A stretch of DNA of 64,000 bases from Pseudorhodoferax sp965279475. Its GTDB lineage: Bacteria; Pseudomonadota; Gammaproteobacteria; Burkholderiales; Burkholderiaceae_C. How positions within the stretch are numbered: the first letter of the stretch is position 1; each line of letters opens with the position of its first letter. Where the stretch lies: the NCBI GenBank assembly GCA_965279475.1, contig CBDIIA010000003.1, positions 2,356,001-2,420,000 on the forward strand, read 5' to 3'. The translations under genes were made by a program, and so were the position numbers. Shown here in pieces: positions 15,797-24,272 of this stretch. The notes under the pieces were generated by a model that was given only the letters and a program-made list of their open reading frames with translations, did not search any database and was not told the origin of the DNA.

Positions 15797-16921
15797 TCAG
15801 GCGGCGCTCTCCACAAACACCTTGGCGTGCCGCGGCGTCACCACCAGCGTCTCGCCTTCCCGGAAACCCAGCTCCCTGAAACGCTGCGCGGAAATCTGCG
15901 CCTCGATCAAGGTGTCGGGTGACGAATTGTCCGTCGGTTTGTGGTGGTCTTTGCCATTAAGTTCCCCGGGCTTGCCGTCCACCGGCAAAAGCTCCAGGCG
16001 CGCGATCGGGCCCACGACGATGGCACGGCTCAGCTGCACGACGATCCCGCTCGCCCCGGGCGAATAACGCTCCACGTCGAGATCGTGCGGCCGCACATAG
16101 GCGAAGGCCTTGGCGTCCTGCGCCTCCAGATGTTCGGGCGCGTCGATGCTCAGGCCATCGACATGCAAACGTCCTTCGTGCGCCCGGCCATGGAACAGAT
16201 TCACGTCGCCGAGAAAGCCATAGACGAACGGGCTGGCCGGATGGTCCCAGACCTCCTGCGGCGAGCCGATCTGCTCGATCAGGCCCTGGTTCATCACCAC
16301 CACGCGGTCGGCCACCTCCAGCGCCTCTTCCTGGTCGTGCGTGACGAAGATGCTGGTCACATGCAGGTCGTCGTGCAGGCGGCGCAGCCAGCGCCGCAGT
16401 TCCTTGCGCACCTTGGCGTCGAGCGCGCCGAAGGGCTCGTCGAGCAGCAGCACGCGCGGCTCGACCGCCAGCGCGCGCGCCAGTGCGATGCGCTGGCGCT
16501 GGCCGCCCGACAGCTGCGCCGGATAGCGGTCGGCCAGCCAGTCCAGCTGCACCAGGTTCAGCAGCGCATGGACCTTCTCGGCGATCTGAGCGTCCGACGG
16601 CCGCACCGCGCGCGGCTTCATCTTGAGCCCGAACGCGACGTTGTCGAACACCGTCATGTGGCGGAACAGCGCGTAGTGCTGGAACACGAAACCGACATTG
16701 CGGTCGCGCACATGCAGGTCCGTCGCGTCCTCGCCCGAGAACAGGATGTTGCCGCGGTCGGCCGTCTCCAGCCCCGCGATGATGCGCAGCAGCGTGGTCT
16801 TGCCGCAGCCCGACGGGCCGAGCAAGGCCACCAGTTCGCCCGGTTCGACGTCGAGATCGACGCCCTTGAGCGCCTGGAAGTTGCCAAAATTCTTGGCGAT
16901 GTTGCGAATGGCGATGCCCAT
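15797..16921 (-). CDS. cysA: Sulfate/thiosulfate ABC transporter ATP-binding protein
   Basis: A 374-residue ATPase that powers sulfate import with CysT and CysW. Walker A GPSGCGKT is at 35-42, the Q-loop in FVFQHYALF, the signature LSGGQRQR near 136-143, Walker B LLLDEPFGALD and the switch His in VTHDQEEA. A C-terminal TOBE-like regulatory domain (AFAYVRPHDLDVE) follows. It is the last gene of a five-gene minus-strand operon (hydrolase, sbp, cysT, cysW, cysA), 22 bp after cysW. Confidence 0.95.
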   Translation of the reverse strand: MGIAIRNIAKNFGNFQALKGVDLDVEPGELVALLGPSGCGKTTLLRIIAGLETADRGNILFSGEDATDLHVRDRNVGFVFQHYALFRHMTVFDNVAFGLKMKPRAVRPSDAQIAEKVHALLNLVQLDWLADRYPAQLSGGQRQRIALARALAVEPRVLLLDEPFGALDAKVRKELRRWLRRLHDDLHVTSIFVTHDQEEALEVADRVVVMNQGLIEQIGSPQEVWDHPASPFVYGFLGDVNLFHGRAHEGRLHVDGLSIDAPEHLEAQDAKAFAYVRPHDLDVERYSPGASGIVVQLSRAIVVGPIARLELLPVDGKPGELNGKDHHKPTDNSSPDTLIEAQISAQRFRELGFREGETLVVTPRHAKVFVESAA

Positions 16922-16943
16922 GGGATCGTTCCTCTGGAGGGGT

Positions 16944-17864
16944 TCAGGCAGCCGATGCCGCAGACAGCGGCGGCACGGTGCGGGTGGCGGCAGGCACGAC
17001 CGGCTGCTCTGGCGGCAGGCTGTCCGCCGCCCGTTCGCGGGCATGGCGCCATTCGACGAACTGCTTGACCGCCAGCGTCGCCAGTGCCAGCAGCGCCAGC
17101 AGCGAGGCCACGGCGAACGAGGCAGCGAACTGGTATTCGTTGTAGAGAATCTCCACGTGCAGCGGAATGGTGTTGGTCTGCCCGCGGATGTGGCCCGACA
17201 CCACCGACACCGCGCCGAACTCGCCCATGGCCCTCGCATTGCACAGGATCACGCCGTAGATGAGGCCCCACTTGATGTTGGGCAGGGTCACGTGCCAGAA
17301 GGTCTGCCAGCCCGATGCACCCAGCACCAGCGCGGCCTGCTCTTCATCGGTGCCTTGCGACTGCATCAGCGGAATCAGCTCGCGTGCGACGAACGGAAAG
17401 GTCACGAACACGGTGGCCAGCACGATTGCCGGCAGCGCGAAGATCACCTTCAGGTCGTGCGCCTGCAGCCACGGCCCGAACCAGCCCTGCAGGCCGAACA
17501 CCAGCACGTACATCAACCCGGCCACGACCGGCGACACCGAGAACGGCAGGTCGATCAGCGTGATCAGCAACTGCTTGCCGCGAAACTCGAACTTGGCGAT
17601 GGCCCAGGCCGCGGCCACGCCGAACACCAGGTTCAGCGGAACCGAGATCGCGGCGGCGATCAGCGTGAGCTGGATCGCCGACACGGCATCGGGATCGGAC
17701 AGCGACTGCCAGTACACGGCCAGCCCCTTGCGCAGCGCCTCGACGAAGACACTGGCCAGCGGAAGGATCAGGAACAGGCCGATGAAGCCGAAGGCAAGGC
17801 CCATCAGCGTCCAGCGCACCCAGCGCGGCTCGCGCAGCGCCGCAGAAGTGGAACCCGCGCTCAT
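16944..17864 (-). CDS. cysW: Sulfate ABC transporter permease CysW
   Basis: A 306-residue inner-membrane permease with about six transmembrane segments and the EAA loop 'EEQAALVLGASGWQTFWHVT'. The motif GAVSVVSGHIRGQTNT is characteristic of CysW. ATG 17864 has a GGAGG-containing ribosome site. It pairs with CysT to form the sulfate channel. The 61-bp gap after cysT contains no promoter-like element that I can identify. Confidence 0.94.
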   Translation of the reverse strand: MSAGSTSAALREPRWVRWTLMGLAFGFIGLFLILPLASVFVEALRKGLAVYWQSLSDPDAVSAIQLTLIAAAISVPLNLVFGVAAAWAIAKFEFRGKQLLITLIDLPFSVSPVVAGLMYVLVFGLQGWFGPWLQAHDLKVIFALPAIVLATVFVTFPFVARELIPLMQSQGTDEEQAALVLGASGWQTFWHVTLPNIKWGLIYGVILCNARAMGEFGAVSVVSGHIRGQTNTIPLHVEILYNEYQFAASFAVASLLALLALATLAVKQFVEWRHARERAADSLPPEQPVVPAATRTVPPLSAASAA

Positions 17865-17925
17865 TGGAGGCCCTCCGCCCTTGCGGGCTGCGGTGCGAGC
17901 TTGCTTGGGGCGGCCCGGCGCGCGC

Positions 17926-18801
17926 TCATCCCGGGCCTCCCGAACGCCCGCGCTGCCAGGCCTGCAGCCCGTTGATCGTCAGCAGCAATGCAAACGAGAA
18001 CAGCAGCATCGTCACCGCGATCGCGGTGGCGCCGGTGTAGTCGTACTGCTCGAGCTTGGTGATGATCAGGAGCGGCGTGATCTCCGACACCATCGGCATG
18101 TTGCCCGCAATGAAGATCACCGAGCCGTACTCGCCGATGGCGCGGGCGAAGGCCAGCGTGAAGCCGGTCAGCAGCGCCGGCAGGATGGTCGGCAGCACCA
18201 CGTGGCGGAAGATCTGCCAGCGGTTGGCGCCGAGCGACATCGCGGCTTCTTCGAGCTCGCGCTCCACGTCTTCCAGTACCGGCTGAACCGTGCGCACGAC
18301 GAACGGCAGGCCGATGAAGATCAGCGCGATCACCACACCGATCGGCGTGAATGCGATCTTGATGCCCAGCGGCGCGAACCACTGGCCGAGCCAGCCGTTC
18401 GGCGCGTACAGCGCGGCCAGCGCGATGCCGGCCACGGCGGTGGGCAGCGCGAACGGCAGGTCGACCACGGCATCGACCAGCTTGCGGCCGGCGAAGTCGT
18501 AACGCACCAGCACCCAGGCGATGACCACGCCGAAGAAGGTGTTGACCAGCGCCGCCAGCAGCGAGGCGCCGAAGGTCAGCCGGTACGAGGCCAGCACCCG
18601 CGGCGAGGCCACCGAGTTCCAGAAGTGGTCCCAGGTCATCGTCGAGGTCTTGAAGACCAGCGCCGACAACGGGATCAGCACGATCAGGCTCAAATACAGC
18701 AGGCTGTAGCCCAGCGTGATGTTGAAGCCCGGCAGCACGCTGCGCTCTCGGGCTCTTTGCACACCGCCGGAGGCCGGCAGCGACAGGGCCACAGCGCTCA
18801 C
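17926..18801 (-). CDS. cysT: Sulfate ABC transporter permease CysT
   Basis: A 291-residue inner-membrane permease. The typical CysT residues are 'LPGFNITLGYSLLYLSLIVL', 'VVDLPFALPTAVAGIAL', the EAA loop 'ELEEAAMSLGANRWQIFRHV' and 'FARAIGEYGSVIFIAGN'. The start is GTG at 18801, which overlaps the TGA stop of the binding-protein gene (GTGA), so translation is coupled. Confidence 0.94.
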   Translation of the reverse strand: MSAVALSLPASGGVQRARERSVLPGFNITLGYSLLYLSLIVLIPLSALVFKTSTMTWDHFWNSVASPRVLASYRLTFGASLLAALVNTFFGVVIAWVLVRYDFAGRKLVDAVVDLPFALPTAVAGIALAALYAPNGWLGQWFAPLGIKIAFTPIGVVIALIFIGLPFVVRTVQPVLEDVERELEEAAMSLGANRWQIFRHVVLPTILPALLTGFTLAFARAIGEYGSVIFIAGNMPMVSEITPLLIITKLEQYDYTGATAIAVTMLLFSFALLLTINGLQAWQRGRSGGPG

Positions 18802-19805
18802 TTGACGACGCCGGCGTAGATCTTGTCGAACTGGCCGCCGTCGTTGAAATGCACCTTCTGCGCGTTGCGCAGGCCACCGAACAGCTCATCGACCGTGAAG
18901 ATCTGGATCGGCTTGAAGGTGCTGGCGTACTTCTTCAGCACGGCGGGCGAGCGCGGGCGCAGCGCATGCCTGGCTGCCAGGTCCTGTGCCTCGTCGGAAT
19001 ACAGGTAGTCGAGGTAAGCCTTGGCCAGCGCCTCGGTGCCCTTCCTCTTGGCCACGGTGTCGACCACCGCCACCGGGTTCTCGGCCAGCACGCTCACCGA
19101 CGGGTAGACCGCATCGACCTTGCCTTCGCCGAACTCCTTGTTGATCGACACCACCTCGGATTCGAAGGTCACCAGCACGTCGCCGATACCGCGCTGCAGA
19201 AAGGTCGTGGTCGCGCCGCGGCCGCCGGTGTCGAGCACCGGCACGTTCTTCAGCAGCTTGCCGACGAACTCGGCCGCCTGCGCCTCGGTACCACCCTTCT
19301 TCCGCACGTAGCCCCAGGCGCCCATGTAGGCGTAGCGGCCGTTGCCGCCGGTCTTGGGGTTGACCATCACCACCTGCACGCCGGACTTGATCAGGTCGTC
19401 CCAGTCCTTGATGTTCTTCGGGTTGCCGTTGCGTGTGAGGAACAGCATCGTCGACGTGGTGGGCGATGCGCTGTTCGGAAACCTCTTGTTCCAGTCGGCG
19501 GCGACCAGGCCCTTGTCGGCCAGGTAGTCGACGTCGGTCGACTGGTTCATCGTGACCACGTCGGCCTCGAGCCCGTCGGCCACCTTGCGGCTCTGTGCGC
19601 TGGAGCCGCCGTGCGACTGGTTCAGCACCACGTCCTTGCCGGTCTGCTTCTTCCAGTGCGCGGCGAACAGCGTGTTGTAGTCCTTGTAGAACTCGCGCGC
19701 CACGTCGTAGGACGCGTTCAGCAGGATGTTCTGCGCCGAGGCCAGATGGGCGGCCGCGAGCAGGGCTACGCCGAACAAGGTCTTGAATGTGAGGGTCAGC
19801 TTCAT
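18798..19805 (-). CDS. sbp: Sulfate ABC transporter periplasmic binding protein
   Basis: A 335-residue periplasmic protein with a signal peptide (MKLTLTFKTLFGVALLAAAH, cut near ASAQ). The family signatures are 'LLNASYDVAREFYKDYN', 'QSHGGSSAQSRKVADGLEAD', 'TMNQSTDVDYLADKG' and 'NPKTGGNGRYAYMGAWGY'. It captures sulfate (possibly thiosulfate) for CysTWA. Start and stop both overlap neighbours (ATGA with the upstream hydrolase, GTGA with cysT), a tightly coupled arrangement. Confidence 0.94.
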   Translation of the reverse strand: MKLTLTFKTLFGVALLAAAHLASAQNILLNASYDVAREFYKDYNTLFAAHWKKQTGKDVVLNQSHGGSSAQSRKVADGLEADVVTMNQSTDVDYLADKGLVAADWNKRFPNSASPTTSTMLFLTRNGNPKNIKDWDDLIKSGVQVVMVNPKTGGNGRYAYMGAWGYVRKKGGTEAQAAEFVGKLLKNVPVLDTGGRGATTTFLQRGIGDVLVTFESEVVSINKEFGEGKVDAVYPSVSVLAENPVAVVDTVAKRKGTEALAKAYLDYLYSDEAQDLAARHALRPRSPAVLKKYASTFKPIQIFTVDELFGGLRNAQKVHFNDGGQFDKIYAGVVK

Positions 19806-20365
19806 GCGGTTTCCAGGGACGAGGGAGAAGAAGAAATGGGAAGGGGCTGCTTGCCCGTGAGCGACTGCAGCAATGCCAGGCCGAGCGGCCATTCGCCGAA
19901 GCCGGACTCGACGTTGATGTGGCCAGCGTTCTGCAGGCGCACGAACTCGCTGCCCCAGGCGCGGGCATAGGCCCCTGCGAGGCGGATCGGGCAGAACGGG
20001 TCGTTGCTGCTGGCCACCAGCACGCTGCGGTAAGGCAAAGGTTGGTAGGGTACGGGGGCGAAGTCGTTCAGCACCGCCCGGCGTTCCGGGTCGGCCGGCG
20101 CCACCAGCAAGGCACCACACACCTGGGCCAGCACATCGGCCTCTAGATGGCTCACGGCGATGCAGCCCAGGCTGTGGGCGACCAGCACCGCGGGTTCGGG
20201 CGATGCCTGCAGGGTACGGGTGATGGCCTGGACCCAGGCCTGGCGGGTCGGCGCGACCCAGTCGTCCTGCTCCACGCGCTCGGCGCCGACCAGGCCCTCG
20301 GACCAGAGGGTCTGCCAATGGCCTGCGCCTGAATTGCGCCAGCCCGGCACGATGACGATCCGCAT
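19802..20365 (-). CDS. RBBP9/YdeN-type alpha/beta hydrolase
   Basis: A 187-residue serine hydrolase of the small RBBP9/YdeN family. 'VIVPGWRNSGAGHWQTLW' is the N-terminal family signature, the nucleophile Ser is in LVAHSLGCIA, Asp in SSNDPFCP and His in NAGHINVESG. It is the first gene of the sulfate-uptake operon and its stop overlaps the sbp start (ATGA). The link to sulfate is positional only; the substrate is unknown. ATG 20365 is chosen because MRIVIVPGW is the standard family start. Confidence 0.88.
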   Translation of the reverse strand: MRIVIVPGWRNSGAGHWQTLWSEGLVGAERVEQDDWVAPTRQAWVQAITRTLQASPEPAVLVAHSLGCIAVSHLEADVLAQVCGALLVAPADPERRAVLNDFAPVPYQPLPYRSVLVASSNDPFCPIRLAGAYARAWGSEFVRLQNAGHINVESGFGEWPLGLALLQSLTGKQPLPISSSPSSLETA

Positions 20366-20479
20366 GGCGCCTGCCGGCCTAGCGCAACGCAGGGCAATGT
20401 GAAGACGAGAGACGCAGAGCACGATCCGCGTCGGAAGGAACAATCAAGGTGGACTCCGGCAATGGCAATCAGCGCATTG

Positions 20480-20535
20480 TCCGAAGACCCGCTTAAAACT
20501 CAAACAACTGATTTCTTGTTTGTTTAGTTGAAATA
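20480..20535 (-). promoter_or_regulatory. AT-rich probable promoter/operator region of the sulfate operon
   Basis: This is the most AT-rich stretch for several kb (CTTAAAACTCAAACAACTG, then TTTCTTGTTTGTTTAGTTG). It lies 115-170 bp before the first gene of the operon and contains CAACT...AGTTG half-sites. CysB sites are typically AT-rich and upstream of such operons, but I cannot identify a defined CysB site, so this is an inference from position and composition. Confidence 0.3.
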
Positions 20536-20554
20536 AGTCATAAGCAGCCCAGCC

Positions 20555-20773
20555 TCAATACCCGCGGCGGTAGCCACCACCGTACCAGCCGCGGCCGTAG
20601 TAGGGCCGGGGCCCCACGACCACCGGCGGCGCCACCACCACGGCCGGCGCGACGACTGCACCACCGCTGTAGTAGCCCGGGCCGCCGCCATAGTAGCCTC
20701 CGGCCGGCACGATCGCGCATCCACCCAACACCGAGGCGGCCAATACGGCCGCTGCAACCAGCAGAGTTCTCAT
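20555..20773 (-). CDS. Small Gly/Tyr-rich lipoprotein
   Basis: A 72-residue secreted lipoprotein. The signal peptide ends in a lipobox (SVLGGC, Cys at residue 19), and the mature part is almost entirely Gly, Tyr, Pro, Val and Ala (GGYYGGGPGYYSGG, VVAPAVVVAPPVVVGP, GWYGGGYRRGY). TTGGAG precedes ATG 20773. Similar short low-complexity lipoproteins occur in Burkholderiales; their function is unknown. Confidence 0.8.
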   Translation of the reverse strand: MRTLLVAAAVLAASVLGGCAIVPAGGYYGGGPGYYSGGAVVAPAVVVAPPVVVGPRPYYGRGWYGGGYRRGY

Positions 20774-20859
20774 TTGATTCGCTCCAAGAATTGAACTACC
20801 CCTGCATAACGGCCGAGCGCGGCATGCGCGTACCGGCATGACGTGAAATTCTGTAAAGC

Positions 20860-21753
20860 TCAGGAAATGGGCGTTGCACCCAGGTAGTCCAGGAAACTGC
20901 GTACCGCAGGCACCAGGCCCCTGCGCGACGGGAACACGGCGTGCACGATGCCGCGCGTCGGGCCCCAGCCGGGCATGACCAGCGCCAGTCGTCCGTCGGT
21001 CAGCTCGGCGCTGCACATGTAGTCAGGCAGGTAGGTCGCGCCGATGCCCTGCAGCACGGCGCGCTTCAGGGTCTCCATGTCGTCGGCCACGTAGCGTGGC
21101 TGGTGCTGCCATACGAACTCGACGCCGTCGGGGCCCGTCAGCGTGTAGCTGGCGCGCCCGTCGACCGCCGACATGGCCACCGTGTCGAAGTGCTGCAGAT
21201 CCGCAGGCTGCAACGGTGTGCCCTGCCGTTCCAGCTGCGCCGGGCTGGTGACCAGCAGTGCGCGCGACAGGCCGAGGCGCTTGACGACCAGGCTGCCGCT
21301 GTCTTCCAGCGTCAGCCGCACACGCAGCGCCACGTCCACGCCCTCCTCCACCAGGTCGACCACGCGGTTCGTCACCTCCATCTCGATGCGCACCTGCGGA
21401 TGGTCGCGCAGGAAGAGCGGCACCATGTCGCCGACCACGCTCTGCGCCAGCGTCACCGGGCAAGTCACGCGCACGGTGCCGCGGGGCTCGGCGCTCAGGC
21501 GCATCACGGCCTCGTCGGCGGCGCTGGCTTCGCTGCGCATCGCGACACAGTGGCGCAGGTAGAGCTCGCCCACCTCGGTCAGTGACAGCTTGCGCGTGGT
21601 CCGGTGCAGCAGGCGCACGCCCAGCCGTTCCTCCAGTTCCGCCAGCCGGCGCGACAGCCGTGACTTGGGCAGGCCCAGCGCGCGGCCGGCCGCGGCAAAC
21701 CCGCCGCGCTCGACCACCTCGGCGAAATACAGCATGTCGTTCAGGTCTTGCAT
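20860..21753 (-). CDS. LysR-family regulator divergent from azoreductase gene
   Basis: A 297-residue LysR-type regulator. The winged helix is at 1-60 ('FAEVVERGGFAAAGRALGLP', 'KSRLSRRLAELEERLGVRLL') and the effector-binding domain covers about 90-290. It diverges from azoR with a 134-bp intergenic region, the classical arrangement in which the regulator controls the neighbouring gene, so it probably senses quinones or electrophiles (inference). Confidence 0.92.
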   Translation of the reverse strand: MQDLNDMLYFAEVVERGGFAAAGRALGLPKSRLSRRLAELEERLGVRLLHRTTRKLSLTEVGELYLRHCVAMRSEASAADEAVMRLSAEPRGTVRVTCPVTLAQSVVGDMVPLFLRDHPQVRIEMEVTNRVVDLVEEGVDVALRVRLTLEDSGSLVVKRLGLSRALLVTSPAQLERQGTPLQPADLQHFDTVAMSAVDGRASYTLTGPDGVEFVWQHQPRYVADDMETLKRAVLQGIGATYLPDYMCSAELTDGRLALVMPGWGPTRGIVHAVFPSRRGLVPAVRSFLDYLGATPIS

Positions 21754-21773
21754 GGCGGCTCCTTAGGCGTTCA

Positions 21774-21820
21774 CCGTCCTATCAGCAGGACAATCTGGCG
21801 TGATTTTGCCGTCTTATCGT
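21774..21820. promoter_or_regulatory. Candidate LysR binding region: direct repeat CCGTC(C/T)TATC
   Basis: CCGTCCTATC (21774-21783) recurs as CCGTCTTATC (21809-21818), 35 bp apart, inside the shared promoter region of the LysR gene and azoR. Nine of ten bases match. Whether they are regulator sites is an inference from position. Confidence 0.3.
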
Positions 21821-21887
21821 GCTGTAGGTGCATCCCAATAATCAATACACCCGCCACGCACCGTGGCCCACTCTTGAAAGGCCTGCC

Positions 21888-22535
21888 ATGAAACTGCTCC
21901 ACATCGACTCCAGCGTGCTCGGCGACAACTCCGTCACGCGCCAGCTCACCGCCCGCACCGTTGCCGAATGGCGCGCCAGCCACCCCGGCACCGTGGTCGA
22001 ACATCTGGACCTGGCGACCGACGCCCCGGCCCACCTGTCGTTCGATGCGCTGGGTTTCAAGCTCGGCTTCGAGGACGCGAAACTCAGCGATGCGCAGCGC
22101 CGCGAGAACCTCGCGTCCGAAAAGATCGTCAGCCAGTTCCTGGCGGCCGATGTGGTGGTGATCGGCGCACCGATGTACAACTTCTCGATCCCGAGCCAGT
22201 TGAAGGCGTGGATCGACCGGCTGGCGCAACCCGGCCGCACCTTCAAGTACAGCGAGAAGGGCCCGGAAGGCCTGGCCGGCGGCAAGACCGTGCTGATCGT
22301 GTCAGGCCGCGGTGGCATCTATTCGGGCAGCGACGCCGCCCGCACGATGGACCACCAGGAAACCTACCTGCAGACAGTGTTCGGCTTCTTCGGCGTCACG
22401 GACATCCGCTTCGTCCGCGCCGAGGGGATGGCTTACGGCCCGCAGCAGAAGACCGACGCGATCCAGCGCGCCGAGACCGAGATCCGCACGCTGACCTCCG
22501 CGTCGGCTGCGGCGCCGGAACCGGTCGCCGCCTGA
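21888..22535 (+). CDS. azoR: FMN-dependent NADH-azoreductase
   Basis: A 215-residue flavodoxin-fold quinone/azo-dye reductase. It has the N-terminal 'LLHIDSSVLGDNSVTRQLT' that binds FMN phosphate, 'GAPMYNFSIPSQLKAWIDR' and 'LIVSGRGGIYS' typical of AzoR. The family reduces quinones by two electrons and protects against thiol stress. Start ATG 21888 has a TTGAAAGG ribosome site nearby. It is divergent from a LysR regulator. Confidence 0.92.
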   Translation: MKLLHIDSSVLGDNSVTRQLTARTVAEWRASHPGTVVEHLDLATDAPAHLSFDALGFKLGFEDAKLSDAQRRENLASEKIVSQFLAADVVVIGAPMYNFSIPSQLKAWIDRLAQPGRTFKYSEKGPEGLAGGKTVLIVSGRGGIYSGSDAARTMDHQETYLQTVFGFFGVTDIRFVRAEGMAYGPQQKTDAIQRAETEIRTLTSASAAAPEPVAA

Positions 22536-22586
22536 CTTGCGCGCCGCCGCCCGGCGTCACCCGCCGAGCGCAGGGAGTGAACAGGC

Positions 22587-23525
22587 TCAGCCGACGCTGG
22601 CTTCGCGGGCGCGGCGCGCCTCGTAGGTCTTCAGATGGGCCGCCACGATGCGCAGCACCGATGGCGTTCCCCCTTTGGCCGGCGCGGCGCGCGCCAGCAG
22701 GTCGCCAACGATCTGGTCGGCCTCGATCGCGCCACCACGCTCGATGTCCTTGAACATCGATGCACTGATCGGCGAGCCCGGCGCCGTCAGCGCCGCGCGA
22801 GCACGCTCGAGCGCCATCGGCCGCAGCGCATGGCCGTTGTGCGCCGCAATGGCCGCGCATTCGTCGATCAGCGCGAGTGCAATCTCGGCACCGCCGCCCG
22901 CCACGATGTCGCCGACGGTGGAACGCATCAGGCTGGTCATGCCGGCGGCCGACGCGATGAAGCTCCACTTCTCCCACATCTCCTGCTCGATCGTCGTGCT
23001 GGCCGCGCCATCGAAGTTCGCGCCCTGGAAAGCGTCGGCGATGCCGTCGATCCGCGCCGAACGCGTGCCATCACGTTCGCCGAACGCCAGCCGGTGCGAA
23101 TCGTTCAGGTGCAGCACCCGGCCCTGCGGATCGAGCACGGCCGAGATCATGCACAGCCCGCCCAGCACGCGTTCGGCGCCGAAACGCGCACCCAGCACGT
23201 CCAGGTGCGCCATGCCGTTCAGCAGCGGCAGGATCGCGGTGCCGGGGCCGATGGCCGGCGCGATCGACTCCATCGTGGCGGCCAGGTCGTAGGCCTTGCA
23301 GCCGACCACGACCACGTCGTAGGCGCCGTCGATGGTCTCCGCCGACACATGGCGGGGCATCGGCAACTGCGCGTCGCCGAGCGGGCTGCGGATCACCAGG
23401 CCCGTTTCACGCAGCTGTGCCGCCCGCTTCGCGCGCAGCAGGAACGTCACGTCGCGCCCGGCCTGCAGCAGCCGCCCGCCGAAATACCCGCCCAGTGCAC
23501 CGGCACCCACGAAAAGAAACCGCAT
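22587..23525 (-). CDS. 2-dehydropantoate 2-reductase (PanE/ApbA) family protein
   Basis: A 312-residue NADP-dependent reductase. N-terminal GAGALGGYFGGRL (8-20) is the dinucleotide-binding loop, 'VVVGCKAYDL' includes a conserved Lys, and the C-terminal helical domain has 'EKWSFIASAAGMTSLMRST'. The family reduces ketopantoate to pantoate, but many paralogues act on other 2-keto acids. Its promoter region is shared with a TetR gene and contains a palindrome, so it is probably a target of that repressor rather than the housekeeping PanE (inference). Confidence 0.85.
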   Translation of the reverse strand: MRFLFVGAGALGGYFGGRLLQAGRDVTFLLRAKRAAQLRETGLVIRSPLGDAQLPMPRHVSAETIDGAYDVVVVGCKAYDLAATMESIAPAIGPGTAILPLLNGMAHLDVLGARFGAERVLGGLCMISAVLDPQGRVLHLNDSHRLAFGERDGTRSARIDGIADAFQGANFDGAASTTIEQEMWEKWSFIASAAGMTSLMRSTVGDIVAGGGAEIALALIDECAAIAAHNGHALRPMALERARAALTAPGSPISASMFKDIERGGAIEADQIVGDLLARAAPAKGGTPSVLRIVAAHLKTYEARRAREASVG

Positions 23526-23572
23526 CGCTGATCACTCCCTGTAAAACATTCCAGCCGCCTCGACACCAAAAA

Positions 23573-23609
23573 TGACAAGCATCATCTATTTCAATTATGA
23601 TGCGTGTCA
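23573..23609. promoter_or_regulatory. Palindromic operator between PanE-like and TetR genes
   Basis: TGACAAGCATCAT (23573-23585) and ATGATGCGTGTCA (23597-23609) form an inverted repeat of 13 bp with one mismatch and an 11-bp spacer. It lies 48 bp from the start of the PanE-like gene and 40 bp before the TetR gene. This is the layout of a TetR autoregulatory operator that also controls the divergent gene. Confidence 0.75.
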
Positions 23610-23648
23610 TCTATTGTGCAGCAGATCCCGATCTGCAGGAGCCGACCC

Positions 23649-24272
23649 ATGCCACGCGTATCCCAGCAGCAGACCGACAGGAACCGCATCGCGATCGAAG
23701 ACGTGTCGTCGCGCCTGTTCCGCGAGAAGGGCCTGAACGGCGTCAGTGTCTCCGACCTGATGGCCGCCGCAGGCCTGACCCACGGGGGCTTCTACGGCCA
23801 TTTCGCCTCGAAGGACGGGCTGGCCGCCGTGGCCTGCAGCAAGGCCTTCGCACAATCGTCGGAGCGCTGGGCCCAGCGTTTCGCCGCCCTGCCCGATGCC
23901 GCCGCCATGCGCCGCAGCTACGTCGAGAACTACCTGGCGCCCGCTACGCGCGACCGGCCCGGCAACAGCTGCGCCGCCGCGGCGCTGGCCGGCGACGTGG
24001 CGCGCGAGGCGGCGGACAAACCCGTCCGCGGCGCCTACCTGGCGGGCATCAAGAGCATGGCGGCGCGCCTGGCCGGGCTGGCGCCGGGGGCGGAGCCCGA
24101 CACGCCGCCCGATGCAGCGGCACAGCAACAGGCGCTGGTCGAGATGGCCACGATGGTCGGCGCGCTGATCCTGTCGCGCGCCACCCGCGGCGACCCGATC
24201 TCGGACGACATCCTGCACAGCGCGCGCGCCTTTCTGCTGCGCGACACGCCGGCTGCGGAGCATGCGCAATGA
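23649..24272 (+). CDS. TetR/AcrR-family regulator
   Basis: A 207-residue repressor. The DNA-binding helix-turn-helix occupies residues 10-60 (VSSRLFREKGLNGVSVSDLM, then AAAGLTHGGFYGHFASKDGL). The C-terminal ligand domain is helical. ATG 23649 is preceded by CAGGAG; an in-frame GTG at 23604 lies inside the palindrome and is less likely. Its stop overlaps the start of a MATE efflux gene (ATGA), so it probably controls that pump and the divergent reductase. Confidence 0.93.
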   Translation: MPRVSQQQTDRNRIAIEDVSSRLFREKGLNGVSVSDLMAAAGLTHGGFYGHFASKDGLAAVACSKAFAQSSERWAQRFAALPDAAAMRRSYVENYLAPATRDRPGNSCAAAALAGDVAREAADKPVRGAYLAGIKSMAARLAGLAPGAEPDTPPDAAAQQQALVEMATMVGALILSRATRGDPISDDILHSARAFLLRDTPAAEHAQ

